Shown here one piece after another: positions 8,729 through 16,178 of a stretch of 64,000 bases of DNA. The stretch spans positions 1 through 64,000 of the forward strand of contig QFQP01000007.1 in assembly GCA_003243425.1 (NCBI GenBank), written 5' to 3'. Position 1 is the stretch's first letter. Every line of letters begins with the position of its first letter. Under the pieces are notes generated by a model that was given only the letters and a program-made list of their open reading frames with translations, ran no database searches and was not told the DNA's origin. This stretch comes from Archangium gephyra (GTDB lineage: Bacteria; Myxococcota; Myxococcia; Myxococcales; Myxococcaceae). Both the position numbers and the translations under genes were made by a program.

Positions 8729-9278
8729 GGCACGCCGCCGTCGTGGCCTTCGCAGGTCGCCACCGCCGAGTAGTAGTTGGTGGAGCCCACGGCGTCGCTG
8801 ACCTGCGGTTCACGGTCGCTGACGCGGTCTACGGTGACGATGGAGATCTCTTCGCGCCACTGGATGCCGCCGTCTTCGAACTCCTCGAAGCCCGCGTCAA
8901 CGGTGCCTGCGTCCCATGTAAAGCGGTAGCCGTAGCGCGCCGCCGAGTTGATGGGCACGCACGCGGTCGCGGCCCAGCCCCGTCGGTGCGCGTCAACGGA
9001 ACGCCGGGCGTGAAGACCGCGGGCTCGCCCACCAGCAGGCCCGTCGCGTCACCGGGCTCTCCATCCGAAATGCTGAAGTGCGTCTCGCAGCAGGTCATGT
9101 CGACCACCACGTTGCCGGCGTCGATGACCACGTCACCGGCGTCGGCGTCGAGATCGTCGGGATCACGGGAAGGAATGGTGGAGTTCACCGTCTCCCCGTC
9201 GAACGGCTCCTCTTCGGGCTCCGGCTTCGGCGAGCAGGCCATCACCACCGTCAGAAACAGCACCCACCAGCACTTCAT
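8725..9278 (-). pseudogene. Lipoprotein gene with single-base frameshift
   Basis: Starts with MKCWWVLFLTVVMACSPKP, a lipoprotein signal with lipobox VMAC. The ATG overlaps the stop of the upstream gene (ATGA, 9275-9278), so they form an operon. The first frame is convincing up to VFTPGVPLTRTDG and then becomes Arg/Ser-rich noise. A second frame from about 8978 reads WAATACVPINSAARYGYRF and onward to GHDGGVP and a stop at 8725. Adding one C to the CCCC run at 8978-8981 joins them as ...TRTDGGWAATACVPIN..., giving about 184 aa. The function is unknown (Asp-rich, two adjacent Cys near the middle). The run position suggests either a sequencing error or a recent slip mutation. Confidence 0.7.
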
Positions 9279-10417
9279 TTGGCACCTCGCAGCGCTTCGT
9301 CCATACCCGCGGGCGCAGGCAGATCAGGCAACGGCGTCGACGCTGGCGGCGCAGCGGGTCGCTCGTCGATGGGCTTGAGCGCCCCGCCGAACTGGCGCGC
9401 CAGCGACGGCATCGTCGAGAGCACCTCGAGCACGCTGTCGGGCGGCAGGTCTTGCGCGACGAGCGAATAGAGGCCGCTCTTCTGGTCGAGCTCGTAGCGC
9501 AGCGCCTGCTTGAACGCGGCGTGCACCTCGGGGTTGGCCATGTGCGGCGCGAGCAGGTGGTAGAGCGACTGCCGCGTCAGCACCATCGGGTTCTCGCGCA
9601 GGTGGCGCAGCGCCTCGGCCACCAACGGCGCGTCGATGGGCTGGGCCGCGTCGGTGTACATGTGGTGGAGCACGTTGAAGAGCTCGCGCTTCACGCCCGC
9701 GTCGGTCTCGCGCTGCAGCCACTCGACCACCAAGCCGTGCACGCGGTCGACGCGGTAGCGGCGCAGCGCCTGCGGCACCTGCTGCCGCAACGCCGGGTCT
9801 GGGAGCCGCGACCAGGTCTCGATCTGCGGCAGCATCGACAGCTCCGCCATGTTGCCCACGGTGCCGCACAGCACCGAGTAGTCGTCGACCGTCCTGGCCG
9901 TGGACGTCAGCTGCTGCACCAGGCCCTGCGCTTCATCGAGCACGTCGCGCTGGCCGGGGCGCGTGCCCGAGAGCATGCCGAGGTGCAGGATGCCCTGACG
10001 GGCGATGGCCGCGGCCTCCGGCGTCTTTGCGGGCGCCATTGCCGCGGCACGCAGCTCCCTGGCCAGCGGCGCTCCGAAGTCGACGGGATTCAGCTTCTGG
10101 CCGTGGAAGAGCGACGACATGACCGCGAAGCCCTCGCAGCGACCGCCGGTCATCGACTTGTTGGCCTTGCTGGCGAACGCCCTCGCGCCCGGCGTCAGCT
10201 GACACGGTGAGGCCGCGTTCTCGCAGACCACGTCACCGAACATGCGCTGCATCAGCTCGGCATCCATCTCCGAGGCGTCGAAGCCCGCCGCGAAGTTGGC
10301 GAACGGCATCGAGTGCTCGGCCATCTTGAAGCCCGACTGCACCTGGCTGGGCACCTCCGGCGCGCAACCTGCCGCCCCCATCACCGTTACAAAAACCGCA
10401 CATTGAACTCGCGTCAC
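9275..10417 (-). CDS. Lipoprotein with helical-repeat body, unknown function
   Basis: 380 aa. The N-terminus VFVTVMGAAGCAPE is a lipoprotein signal (lipobox AAGC). The body is mainly alpha-helical, with HEAT-like repeats in the second half (bases about 9400-9900: VHGLVVEWLQRETDAGVKRE, then VAEALRHLRENP). Near residue 90 there is GGRCEGFAVMSSLF, a Cys followed by a helix with aromatic residues, which recalls a papain-fold active-site region. No matching His/Asn could be assigned, so no enzyme call is made. A Pro/Ala-rich tail precedes the C-terminus. It is the first gene of a two-gene operon with 9278-8725. The AT-rich stretch at 10480-10540 probably contains its promoter. Confidence 0.65.
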   Translation of the reverse strand: MTRVQCAVFVTVMGAAGCAPEVPSQVQSGFKMAEHSMPFANFAAGFDASEMDAELMQRMFGDVVCENAASPCQLTPGARAFASKANKSMTGGRCEGFAVMSSLFHGQKLNPVDFGAPLARELRAAAMAPAKTPEAAAIARQGILHLGMLSGTRPGQRDVLDEAQGLVQQLTSTARTVDDYSVLCGTVGNMAELSMLPQIETWSRLPDPALRQQVPQALRRYRVDRVHGLVVEWLQRETDAGVKRELFNVLHHMYTDAAQPIDAPLVAEALRHLRENPMVLTRQSLYHLLAPHMANPEVHAAFKQALRYELDQKSGLYSLVAQDLPPDSVLEVLSTMPSLARQFGGALKPIDERPAAPPASTPLPDLPAPAGMDEALRGAK

Positions 10418-10614
10418 AGGGCCCCGGCAGCAAGGCGAGCCGGCATCGTTTCAACCGCAACGGTTGAGAGCAAGCACGAAGTACCTTTAAACGTCCAAAA
10501 TCACTCAAAAATACACCCACGTTCAGTGCGGATGAAACACATTGCTGCACATGCTGACGGAGGTGCGCGGAAGCAGCGCTGCGCGAACGGAGGCCCGGCT
10601 ACGGTGCGCGCCCC

Positions 10615-11121
10615 ATGAACGCCGCAGACCTCGCCGTGCTGGAAAAACGGGTGCACGCCATCGTTCGCCCCGAGAAGGAGCTGCTCTGGCTCTACTTCCT
10701 CACGTCACTGACGTTGCTGTGCGCCGCGCCGTTGCTCCTGGTGCCGCTGTACTTCCGCTACCACACGCTCTGGTACCGCTTCGAAGGCACCGGGGTGTCG
10801 ATGGGCTACGGCATTCTGTTCCGCCGGGAGATGCAGCTGACCTACGCGCGCATGCAGGACATTCATCTCTCGCAGAACATCGTCGAGCGTTGGCTGGGCA
10901 TCGGGACGGTGACGGTGCAGACGGCGGGCAGCGGCGGCGCGGGCAACCTCACCATCGTGGGCGTGAGGGACTTCAACGCCATCCGCGACTACCTCTACGC
11001 GAAGATGCGCGGCGTTCGTGAACACCACGCGCCGGCTGACTCGACCGACGCGGTGCTCATCGACATCCGCGACGCGCTCCGTGAAGCGGCCACCGCGCTC
11101 GCGCCGAAGCAGGAGCCGTGA
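10615..11121 (+). CDS. Bacterial PH (bPH2/YdbS-like) membrane protein
   Basis: 168 aa. One or two membrane segments near residues 22-45 (LLWLYFLTSLTLLCAAPLLL) are followed by a bPH2 domain with the typical YRFEGTGVSMGYGILFRREMQLTYARMQDI, the QNIVERWLGIGTVTVQTAG stretch and a C-terminal helix after GVRDFNAIRDYL. YdbS/YdbT-type proteins are membrane-anchored PH domains of unclear molecular role. The stop is immediately followed by the ATG of a second PH protein, so the two probably form a complex, as YdbS and YdbT are thought to do. Confidence 0.8.
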   Translation: MNAADLAVLEKRVHAIVRPEKELLWLYFLTSLTLLCAAPLLLVPLYFRYHTLWYRFEGTGVSMGYGILFRREMQLTYARMQDIHLSQNIVERWLGIGTVTVQTAGSGGAGNLTIVGVRDFNAIRDYLYAKMRGVREHHAPADSTDAVLIDIRDALREAATALAPKQEP

Positions 11122-11814
11122 ATGGACACGCTCCTCAAGTTGCTCAAGCCCCTGTTCCTGCCGCTGCTCAAGGTCGACTTCACGCCGCCGCACCTGCCCG
11201 AAGGCAGCGAGCTGGTGCGGGCGTTGAAGCCGTCGGACCGGTGGCTCGGCTACCGCTACCTGCAGACCATGTTCGGCTTCTTGAACCAGTTCGTGGGCTT
11301 CGGCATCGCGGTCATCGCGTTGATGGCAAAGTTGAAGGGCTGGGGCGTGGCGCTCGCGCTGCTGCTCTTCGCCGTCGAGTTCTTCGTCATCGGGCTCGCG
11401 CTGGTCACCACGCGTGTCGACTTCGAGCTGCGTCATTACCTCGTCGGCGACCGTTCTCTGCGCGTCGCTCAAGGCGCGTGGAAGAAGGAAGAGGTGACGT
11501 TGAGCTACGCGAACGTGCAGAACCTCGAGGTGACGCAGGGGCCGCTCGAGCGCCTGTTCGGCTTCAAGTCACTGACCATCTCCACCGCCGGCGCCGACAC
11601 CACGCCCGGCGCCGAGAACTCGCACCTGGTGACGCTGGTCGGTCTCGAGAACGCCGACGAGCTGCGCGCGCTCATTCTCAACATGCTGAAACAGCAGAAG
11701 GACACGGGCTTAGGTGAGCCCGTGACGAGCGCCTCTGCTTTGCCGCTGGAACGGCTGCTTGAAATCAAAGAAGCCGCCCTTTCGTTACGGAATGCCGCAG
11801 TGCGTTTCCGTTGA
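11122..11814 (+). CDS. Second PH-domain (bPH2) membrane protein
   Basis: 230 aa, ATG directly abutting the stop of the previous gene. Two membrane helices (about residues 45-70 and 73-95) precede a PH-like domain: FELRHYLVGDRSLRVAQGAWKKEEVTLSYANVQNLEVTQG, then LERLFGFKSLTISTAG, and a closing helix LENADELRALILNMLKQQKD. The pairing with the upstream bPH2 gene mirrors YdbS/YdbT organisation. It is longer than its partner by an N-terminal helix and a C-terminal tail. The molecular function is not established for this family. Confidence 0.75.
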   Translation: MDTLLKLLKPLFLPLLKVDFTPPHLPEGSELVRALKPSDRWLGYRYLQTMFGFLNQFVGFGIAVIALMAKLKGWGVALALLLFAVEFFVIGLALVTTRVDFELRHYLVGDRSLRVAQGAWKKEEVTLSYANVQNLEVTQGPLERLFGFKSLTISTAGADTTPGAENSHLVTLVGLENADELRALILNMLKQQKDTGLGEPVTSASALPLERLLEIKEAALSLRNAAVRFR

Positions 11815-11815
11815 C
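11784..11815. promoter_or_regulatory. Inverted GTTACGGAA / TTTCCGTTGAC motif upstream of Ton cluster 1
   Basis: GTTACGGAA (11784-11792) faces TTTCCGTTGAC (11805-11815, the reverse complement of GTCAACGGAAA). The same two half-motifs occur as direct repeats at 41628-41674 next to Ton cluster 2. The right half also contains TTGACA (11811-11816), which could be a -35 element, but no convincing -10 follows. It lies in the end of the PH gene and 62 bases before the exbB start. Confidence 0.4.
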
Positions 11816-11876
11816 ATTCGATGACAGCCTTACGAGATCAGCCTCTTTCATCAGTCTCTCTGCTACCCCGGGTTCC

Positions 11877-12554
11877 ATGACTTCGTTCTTCTTGTTGGCG
11901 CAGGCAGCACCCACCGCTCACCAGGGGTGGCTCACCACCAAGTTGCTCAGCACGCTCACGGGCGACGCAGAGTGGGTGCTCTGGCTGCTCGCCGGGCTGT
12001 CGGTCATCTCGATCGCCGTGATGCTCGAGCGCGGCATCTACTTCTCGACGCGCTCGCTGCCGAACAGCGACGGCATTCTGTTGCAGCTCGCCAAGGGCGA
12101 TCTCGACGCGGTGAAGACCGCCATCAACGGCAAGGCGGGCATGGAAGCCGCGGTGCTGCGTGAAGGCCTGTCGGCGGTCGACAAGGGTCCCGACACGGTC
12201 GACGAGATCGTCAGCGCCACGATGGCCCGCGAGCGCCCGCGCTACGAGCGGTTCCTGTCCGTCCTCGGCACGCTCGGCAGCAACACGCCGTTCATCGGGC
12301 TGTTCGGCACCGTCATCGGCATCATCAAGGCCTTCAAGGACCTCGGCATGTCGGGCGCGAAGGGCGCTGAAGTGCAGTCGACGGTGATGGCCGGCATCTC
12401 CGAAGCGCTGGTCGCCACCGCCGTCGGCCTCGCCGTCGCGATCCCCGCGGTCATCGGGTACAACATTCTGCAGCGCTCGGTGAAGAACACCGCGGCGCGC
12501 GCGACGGCGCTCGGTCACGCGCTCGTCGGTCACCTTCGCGCCACGGGGAAGTGA
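11877..12554 (+). CDS. exbB: ExbB/TolQ/MotA-family proton channel subunit (Ton cluster 1)
   Basis: 225 aa from the ATG at 11877; an in-frame ATG/GTG further upstream would add a segment that looks non-coding. It has three membrane segments, around residues 30-50, 128-150 and 170-192, with the MotA/TolQ/ExbB core: RERPRYERFLSVLGTLGSNTPFIGLFGTVIGII, then GISEALVATAVGLAVAIPAV. It forms the inner-membrane pentamer that uses the proton gradient with ExbD to energise TonB. It is followed after 3 bases by exbD and then by two tonB genes, a complete Ton motor operon. Confidence 0.93.
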   Translation: MTSFFLLAQAAPTAHQGWLTTKLLSTLTGDAEWVLWLLAGLSVISIAVMLERGIYFSTRSLPNSDGILLQLAKGDLDAVKTAINGKAGMEAAVLREGLSAVDKGPDTVDEIVSATMARERPRYERFLSVLGTLGSNTPFIGLFGTVIGIIKAFKDLGMSGAKGAEVQSTVMAGISEALVATAVGLAVAIPAVIGYNILQRSVKNTAARATALGHALVGHLRATGK

Positions 12555-12557
12555 GCC

Positions 12558-12989
12558 ATGGCCGGCGGAGCTTCTGACAATGACGGCGACGAGATTACGG
12601 GCATCAACGTCACGCCCCTCGTCGACATCGTGCTCGTGCTGCTGATCATCTTCATGGTGACGGCGAACTTCATCGTGAAGGAGACGGTGGAAGTCGATCT
12701 GCCGCGCGCAGCGAGCACGCAAGACAAGACCGTGCAGACGCCGGTGATGCTCACCATGGACAAGGACGCGAAGGTCTACTTCGACGGCGTCGAGACCACC
12801 GGTGAAGCGTTGATGGCGAGGATGCGTGAAGCCGTCGCGAAGGACAAAGAAGTGCGCGCCATCATCAGCGCCGACCAGTCGCTCAACTACGGCAAGGTGA
12901 TGGGCCTCATCGATCAGGTGAAGGAAGCCGGCATCGCCAAGTTCGCCCTCAACATTCAGAAGGAAGCGAAGCCCACCGCTTCGCCCTGA
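12558..12989 (+). CDS. exbD: ExbD/TolR-family protein (Ton cluster 1)
   Basis: 143 aa. A short cytoplasmic N-terminus with ITGINVTPLVDIVLVLLIIF, carrying the membrane Asp that transfers protons, is followed by one transmembrane helix (about residues 17-37). A periplasmic alpha/beta domain with DKEVRAIISADQSLNYGKVM follows. It works with the ExbB gene three bases upstream. Length and layout are standard for the family. Confidence 0.95.
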   Translation: MAGGASDNDGDEITGINVTPLVDIVLVLLIIFMVTANFIVKETVEVDLPRAASTQDKTVQTPVMLTMDKDAKVYFDGVETTGEALMARMREAVAKDKEVRAIISADQSLNYGKVMGLIDQVKEAGIAKFALNIQKEAKPTASP

Positions 12990-13043
12990 CGACAAAGGAA
13001 CTGGTGACGCTCGCCGAGCGTCGACCGGGTTGCTGTGAGTTCA

Positions 13044-13817
13044 ATGGCTCAGCCGCAGTTCGAGCGACAGGATGAACCGAGCGGGCTGATCTTCGCCGCG
13101 CTCCTGGTCGCGTCCGTGCTCGTTCACGCAGTGACCTTCATCGCGATGCCCCAGAGCACGCCCCGCCCGCCGCCCAATCGCGTGGTGGAGATGGAGTTCT
13201 TCGAAGAGAAGAAGCCCGAGCCGCCGCCCGAAGAGAAGCCGCCGGAGCCGGAACCTCCGAAGCTCGAGATTCCCAGGGTGAAGCCGCCGCCGCAGAAGCT
13301 GGTCGCCAAGGCCGAAGCGCCGCCGCCGAAGGAAGATCTGCCGCCGCCTCCGAACCAGGAGCCGCCCAAAGAAGTGCCGCAGGAGCCCGTGCCGATCGTC
13401 ATCGGCGTGACGATGGACTCGACGACCGCGACGGGCGGTTTCGCCGTGCAGGTCGGCAACACCACCTACGGCAAGGCCTCGAACACGGTCACCGAAGCCG
13501 CCAACGTGAAGGCGTATTCGGCGCCGAAGTACGCGCCGCCCGGCAGCGCCGACACCGAGCCGTCCATGGTTGGCGAGGTGAAGGCCGACTACCCGCCGGA
13601 GGCGAAGAAGAACGAGATCGAAGGCACCGTGCGGCTGCGCGTGACCATCGACGAGAACGGCGTGGTGACCGCGGTCAGCATCATTTCGGGCCCCGGCTAC
13701 GGTCTCAACGAAGCGGCGCGCGACGCGATGAAGCGCTTCAAGTGGAAGCCCGCGACCAAGGGCGGCGAGAACGTCGGCTACACCATTACGTACGCGTACA
13801 CGTTCACGCTCGATTGA
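13044..13817 (+). CDS. tonB: TonB energy transducer, first copy (Ton cluster 1)
   Basis: 257 aa from ATG 13044; a GTG nine bases earlier is an alternative. It has one membrane anchor with SVLVHAVTFIAMP (the Ser/His pair of the TonB anchor), then a long Pro/Glu/Lys-rich spacer (about residues 40-115), a middle region, and a C-terminal TonB domain: VGEVKADYPPEAKKNEIEG, then VTAVSIISGPGYGLNEAARD and ...YAYTFTLD at the end. It links the ExbB-ExbD motor to outer-membrane receptors. A strong inverted repeat separates it from the next tonB. Confidence 0.93.
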   Translation: MAQPQFERQDEPSGLIFAALLVASVLVHAVTFIAMPQSTPRPPPNRVVEMEFFEEKKPEPPPEEKPPEPEPPKLEIPRVKPPPQKLVAKAEAPPPKEDLPPPPNQEPPKEVPQEPVPIVIGVTMDSTTATGGFAVQVGNTTYGKASNTVTEAANVKAYSAPKYAPPGSADTEPSMVGEVKADYPPEAKKNEIEGTVRLRVTIDENGVVTAVSIISGPGYGLNEAARDAMKRFKWKPATKGGENVGYTITYAYTFTLD

Positions 13818-13823
13818 GACCCG

Positions 13824-13859
13824 GTTGCAAGACGCTGAGCACTCAGTGTCTATTGCAAC
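13824..13859. promoter_or_regulatory. Long imperfect palindrome between the two tonB genes
   Basis: GTTGCAAGACGCTGAG (13824-13839) is the inverse of CTCAGTGTCTATTGCAAC (13842-13859), with a two-base bulge, one wobble pair and a two-base centre. As RNA it would give a roughly 16-pair hairpin just before the next tonB start; as DNA it could be an operator. There is no T-run after it, so it is not a standard intrinsic terminator. Confidence 0.6.
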
Positions 13860-13862
13860 TTG

Positions 13863-14528
13863 ATGGTCAACACTGAAATCCGGACCGTGACGTTGTTCGC
13901 GGCGTCTTTGGCGCTGCATGCGCTGGTGCTGTCGGCGATGCCGCGGAGCCAACCCACTCGGTTCGTCTCCTCGCCCATCGAGATGACGATGTTCATGCCG
14001 GCAGATCCCGTCGTGCCGAAGGTCGAGACGCCGCGGCCTTCGGTGAAGCGGAGTGTGACGCGCGCTGGCCCGGTGAAGACCCAGACGCACGCCGCGAAAG
14101 AGCCAGCACCTGAGTCACCGGGCGTCTCGCAGGAGAGCGTCGCGGAAGCCGGGCTGATCGCCGTTCCAATCGGCAGTGCCGTGTTCCAGCCGCCAAGGCC
14201 GACCGCCGAGCAGGCCGGACCACAGTCGTCAGGTCGCGGCTTCGCGCCCGCAGGCAGCGCAGACGCCGAGCCGGAGCTGCTGGGCGAAATCAAGGTGCCC
14301 TACCCGGCCGAAGCGCAACGCAACGACGTGTCGGGCACGGTTCGCATGCAGGTGACGATCGACGTGAGCGGCGCCGTCACGTCAGTGAAAGTGCTCTCAG
14401 GGCCCGGCTACGGCCTGAACGAAGCAGCGCTCGAGGCGATGCGACGCTTCCGCTTCAAGCCTGCGACGAAGAAGGGCGAGGCCATCGGCTACACGTTCAC
14501 GTACGCGTATACGTTCGAGCTCGAATGA
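13863..14528 (+). CDS. TonB-like energy transducer, second copy (Ton cluster 1)
   Basis: 221 aa. The ATG at 13863 follows directly after a palindrome; the TTG at 13860 is an alternative. The anchor SLALHALVLSAMP keeps the Ser/His arrangement. The spacer is shorter and less proline-rich than in the upstream paralogue. The C-terminal TonB domain (GEIKVPYPAEAQRNDVSG, then VTSVKVLSGPGYGLNEAALE, ending AYTFELE) is very close to the first copy, so this is a tandem duplicate with a diverged spacer. It may serve a different set of receptors. The stop overlaps the next ATG (ATGA). Confidence 0.88.
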   Translation: MVNTEIRTVTLFAASLALHALVLSAMPRSQPTRFVSSPIEMTMFMPADPVVPKVETPRPSVKRSVTRAGPVKTQTHAAKEPAPESPGVSQESVAEAGLIAVPIGSAVFQPPRPTAEQAGPQSSGRGFAPAGSADAEPELLGEIKVPYPAEAQRNDVSGTVRMQVTIDVSGAVTSVKVLSGPGYGLNEAALEAMRRFRFKPATKKGEAIGYTFTYAYTFELE

Positions 14529-14853
14529 CGCTTCGGCTGCGGTCGTTGGCAATGGTGTCGCTGACGGGCTGCGTGACCACCCGAGGCCCCGACGCATCGC
14601 CGAATGCTCCGCCTGAGATCGTCAGCGCTCCGAGCATGATCTGGTACCCGGCACAGGCGGCGAAACGCGAGACGGAAGGCACCATCGACGAAGAGGGCTC
14701 TGTCGTTTCGACCGTGGTGTTGTCGGGGCCCGATGACGGGCTGAGAGATCCGCGCGCGACGCACTTCGACAGACGAAGTTCAAACCCACGCTGCAAGACG
14801 GCAAGCCGGTTCGTCGCACGCTCGTCTACCACTACACGTTCTCGCTCGACTGA
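14525..14853 (+). pseudogene. Short lipoprotein-type TonB-C paralogue, frameshifted
   Basis: The ATG overlaps the previous stop by four bases. The N-terminus MVSLTGCVTT looks like a lipoprotein signal rather than the TonB membrane anchor. The TonB C-terminal domain is recognisable but damaged. APSMIWYPAQAAKRETEGT jumps straight to IDEEGSVVSTVVLSGPDDGL, missing about six residues of a strand. After RDP the frame is lost; the other frame supplies DALRQTKFKPTLQDGKPVR and RRTLVYHYTFSLD up to the TGA at 14851. Removing one CG from the CG run near 14750 restores the frame. It is a third TonB-C gene in a row, probably decaying or affected by a sequencing error. Confidence 0.7.
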
Positions 14854-14900
14854 GCGTACGCTTGCGCACGCTCGGCCGGGTCGCTCGTCGAAGGAACGCC

Positions 14901-15491
14901 ATGAAGCGCTGGTTGCTCGCCGCTGCTGCCACTCTCTCGATGTCTTGCGGTCCCACCTGCGTCGCGCGAGGCACGCGCATTCAGACCCCACGCGGTCAAC
15001 GGCGCGTCGAAGAGCTGGCCGTCGGCGACGAGGTCATCGCTGTGAACCCACACACCGGTGAACACGAGGTCACCACGATCACCGAGATCCGCTTCTCGGA
15101 CCGGGAACACGGCGCACTCACCATTGGCAACACGACGCTGCACGTGACGTCTGATCACCCGCTGTTCGACCCCCAGACGCGCGAGTTCCACCCCGCGGGC
15201 GATTGGCTGCTCGGTCTGCGTACGCAGCTGCTCGCGTTCGACGGTGACAGGCCTGAAGTGACCGCCATGAAGCCCTTCGCCGGTATCGAGACGGTGTTCG
15301 ATCTCACCGTCGCCTCTTCGCTTCACACCTTCGTCGCGGAAGGCATCGTGGTGCACAACAAGACCCCCTTGCGGTGCACGCTGGCCGACGGCGGCTTCCT
15401 GCTCGAGGGAGAAAAGTGCACCTGCAGCGATGGCACCGAAGGCGACCTGGGCTGCAACAACGGCAAAGAGGTCTGCGACTGCCCGAAGTAG
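14901..15491 (+). CDS. Hint (Hedgehog/intein)-domain lipoprotein with Cys-rich tail
   Basis: 196 aa from ATG 14901; an in-frame GTG/ATG upstream lacks a signal peptide. It starts with LLAAAATLSMSC, a lipoprotein-type signal, and only three residues later the Hint domain begins at CVARGTRIQTPRG (intein block A). VEELAVGDEVIAVN, LHVTSDHPLFD (block B, T..H) and SLHTFVAEGIVVHNK (block F/G with the terminal His-Asn) complete a full-length Hint fold of about 135 residues. The residue after HN is Lys, so splicing is unlikely but self-cleavage is possible. The remaining 40 residues are Cys-rich (CTCSDGTEGDLGCNNGKEVC). The biological role is unknown. Confidence 0.85.
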   Translation: MKRWLLAAAATLSMSCGPTCVARGTRIQTPRGQRRVEELAVGDEVIAVNPHTGEHEVTTITEIRFSDREHGALTIGNTTLHVTSDHPLFDPQTREFHPAGDWLLGLRTQLLAFDGDRPEVTAMKPFAGIETVFDLTVASSLHTFVAEGIVVHNKTPLRCTLADGGFLLEGEKCTCSDGTEGDLGCNNGKEVCDCPK

Positions 15492-15900
15492 CGCTCGTGT
15501 CTCGCGCGCTCGCTTGAGCGTCGTACAGTTCGACGTACAGATTCGTGTGCATCGACTTCAAGGACTCGCCGGACGTCAGCCCGGTGAGCGAAGCGCGAGC
15601 GCGGTGCTCGTCGACGTTCACGCTTCCGAAGAACTGCAGAAACTCGCGAAGCCGCGGCAGCAAGAAGGCGACCTCGAGCAACTGCGGCGTGGCCTTCACG
15701 ACCTCACCGCCGACGTGAGTTCAGCTTCGGCTGACGCTCTCGCGCGCTGAGAAACCGGCCGGAGCGTCTACGCCGCATCGCCCGCTGCGTACGGTGGCCG
15801 CGCGTAACCCGGCGACACCACGCTCCGGCACGCTCGGCACGACCGCTGCTCAATGACTCTGCACGCCGGCAACGACGCCGGTGAACGAGGAGGCGGGCAG
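15492..15900. other. Gene-poor stretch holding a minus-strand gene remnant
   Basis: About 400 bases without an intact gene. The only coding-like signal is the minus-strand remnant at 15500-15699, described separately. The right part (15750-15900) shows no frame with biased third positions and ends in the ribosome-binding site of the next gene. Confidence 0.6.
15500..15699 (-). pseudogene. Remnant of a minus-strand gene, unknown family
   Basis: On the minus strand a GTG at 15699 opens a frame with high G/C at third positions: VVKATPQLLEVAFLLPRL, then FFGSVNVDEHRARASLTGL and SMHTNLYVELYDA. It looks like a real protein, but it has an in-frame stop just upstream, coding-like sequence continuing in another frame beyond that stop (AEAELTSAV), and no stop of its own before running antisense into the Hint gene. 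It is therefore best read as a truncated, frameshifted fragment. The plus-strand frame over the same bases has much weaker third-position bias. Confidence 0.4.
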
Positions 15901-16176
15901 ATGATGGTGACGGGCAAGCGGTACCAGGTGTTCTCCATCAAGGAGACCATCGAAGACAAAGAGAAGAAGTCGGTGTGGGTGAAGGCCGGTTCCGCGTGGG
16001 TGAACCGCGACGGAAGCATCAACGTGTACCTCGATGTATTGCCGCTCGACGGAAAGCTGCACGTCCGCGAGCCGCTCGAGGAACGCCGCAACACGAACGA
16101 CAACAACCGAAACACGCAGACGAATGGTTCGTCGGCGCAGCAGTCCAACAACAACGAAGTGGGCGTGGGAGTCTGA
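15901..16176 (+). CDS. Small conserved-looking hypothetical protein
   Basis: 91 aa. The start is ATG 15901, with GAGGAGG about ten bases upstream; an earlier ATG at 15853 lacks a good site. The N-terminal half is compact and charged (YQVFSIKETIEDKEKKSVWV, then AGSAWVNRDGSINVYLDVLP and GKLHVREP), like small single-domain proteins seen in several proteobacterial groups. The last 30 residues are Asn/Gln/Ser-rich and probably disordered. No catalytic motif. It is separated by two bases from the ComEA-like gene and probably co-transcribed with it. Confidence 0.65.
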   Translation: MMVTGKRYQVFSIKETIEDKEKKSVWVKAGSAWVNRDGSINVYLDVLPLDGKLHVREPLEERRNTNDNNRNTQTNGSSAQQSNNNEVGVGV

Positions 16177-16178
16177 TC

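Noticed and set aside
11811..11840. Sigma-70 promoter TTGACA before exbB
   Set aside because: No reasonable -10 hexamer at 15-18 bases, so only the shared motif is kept.
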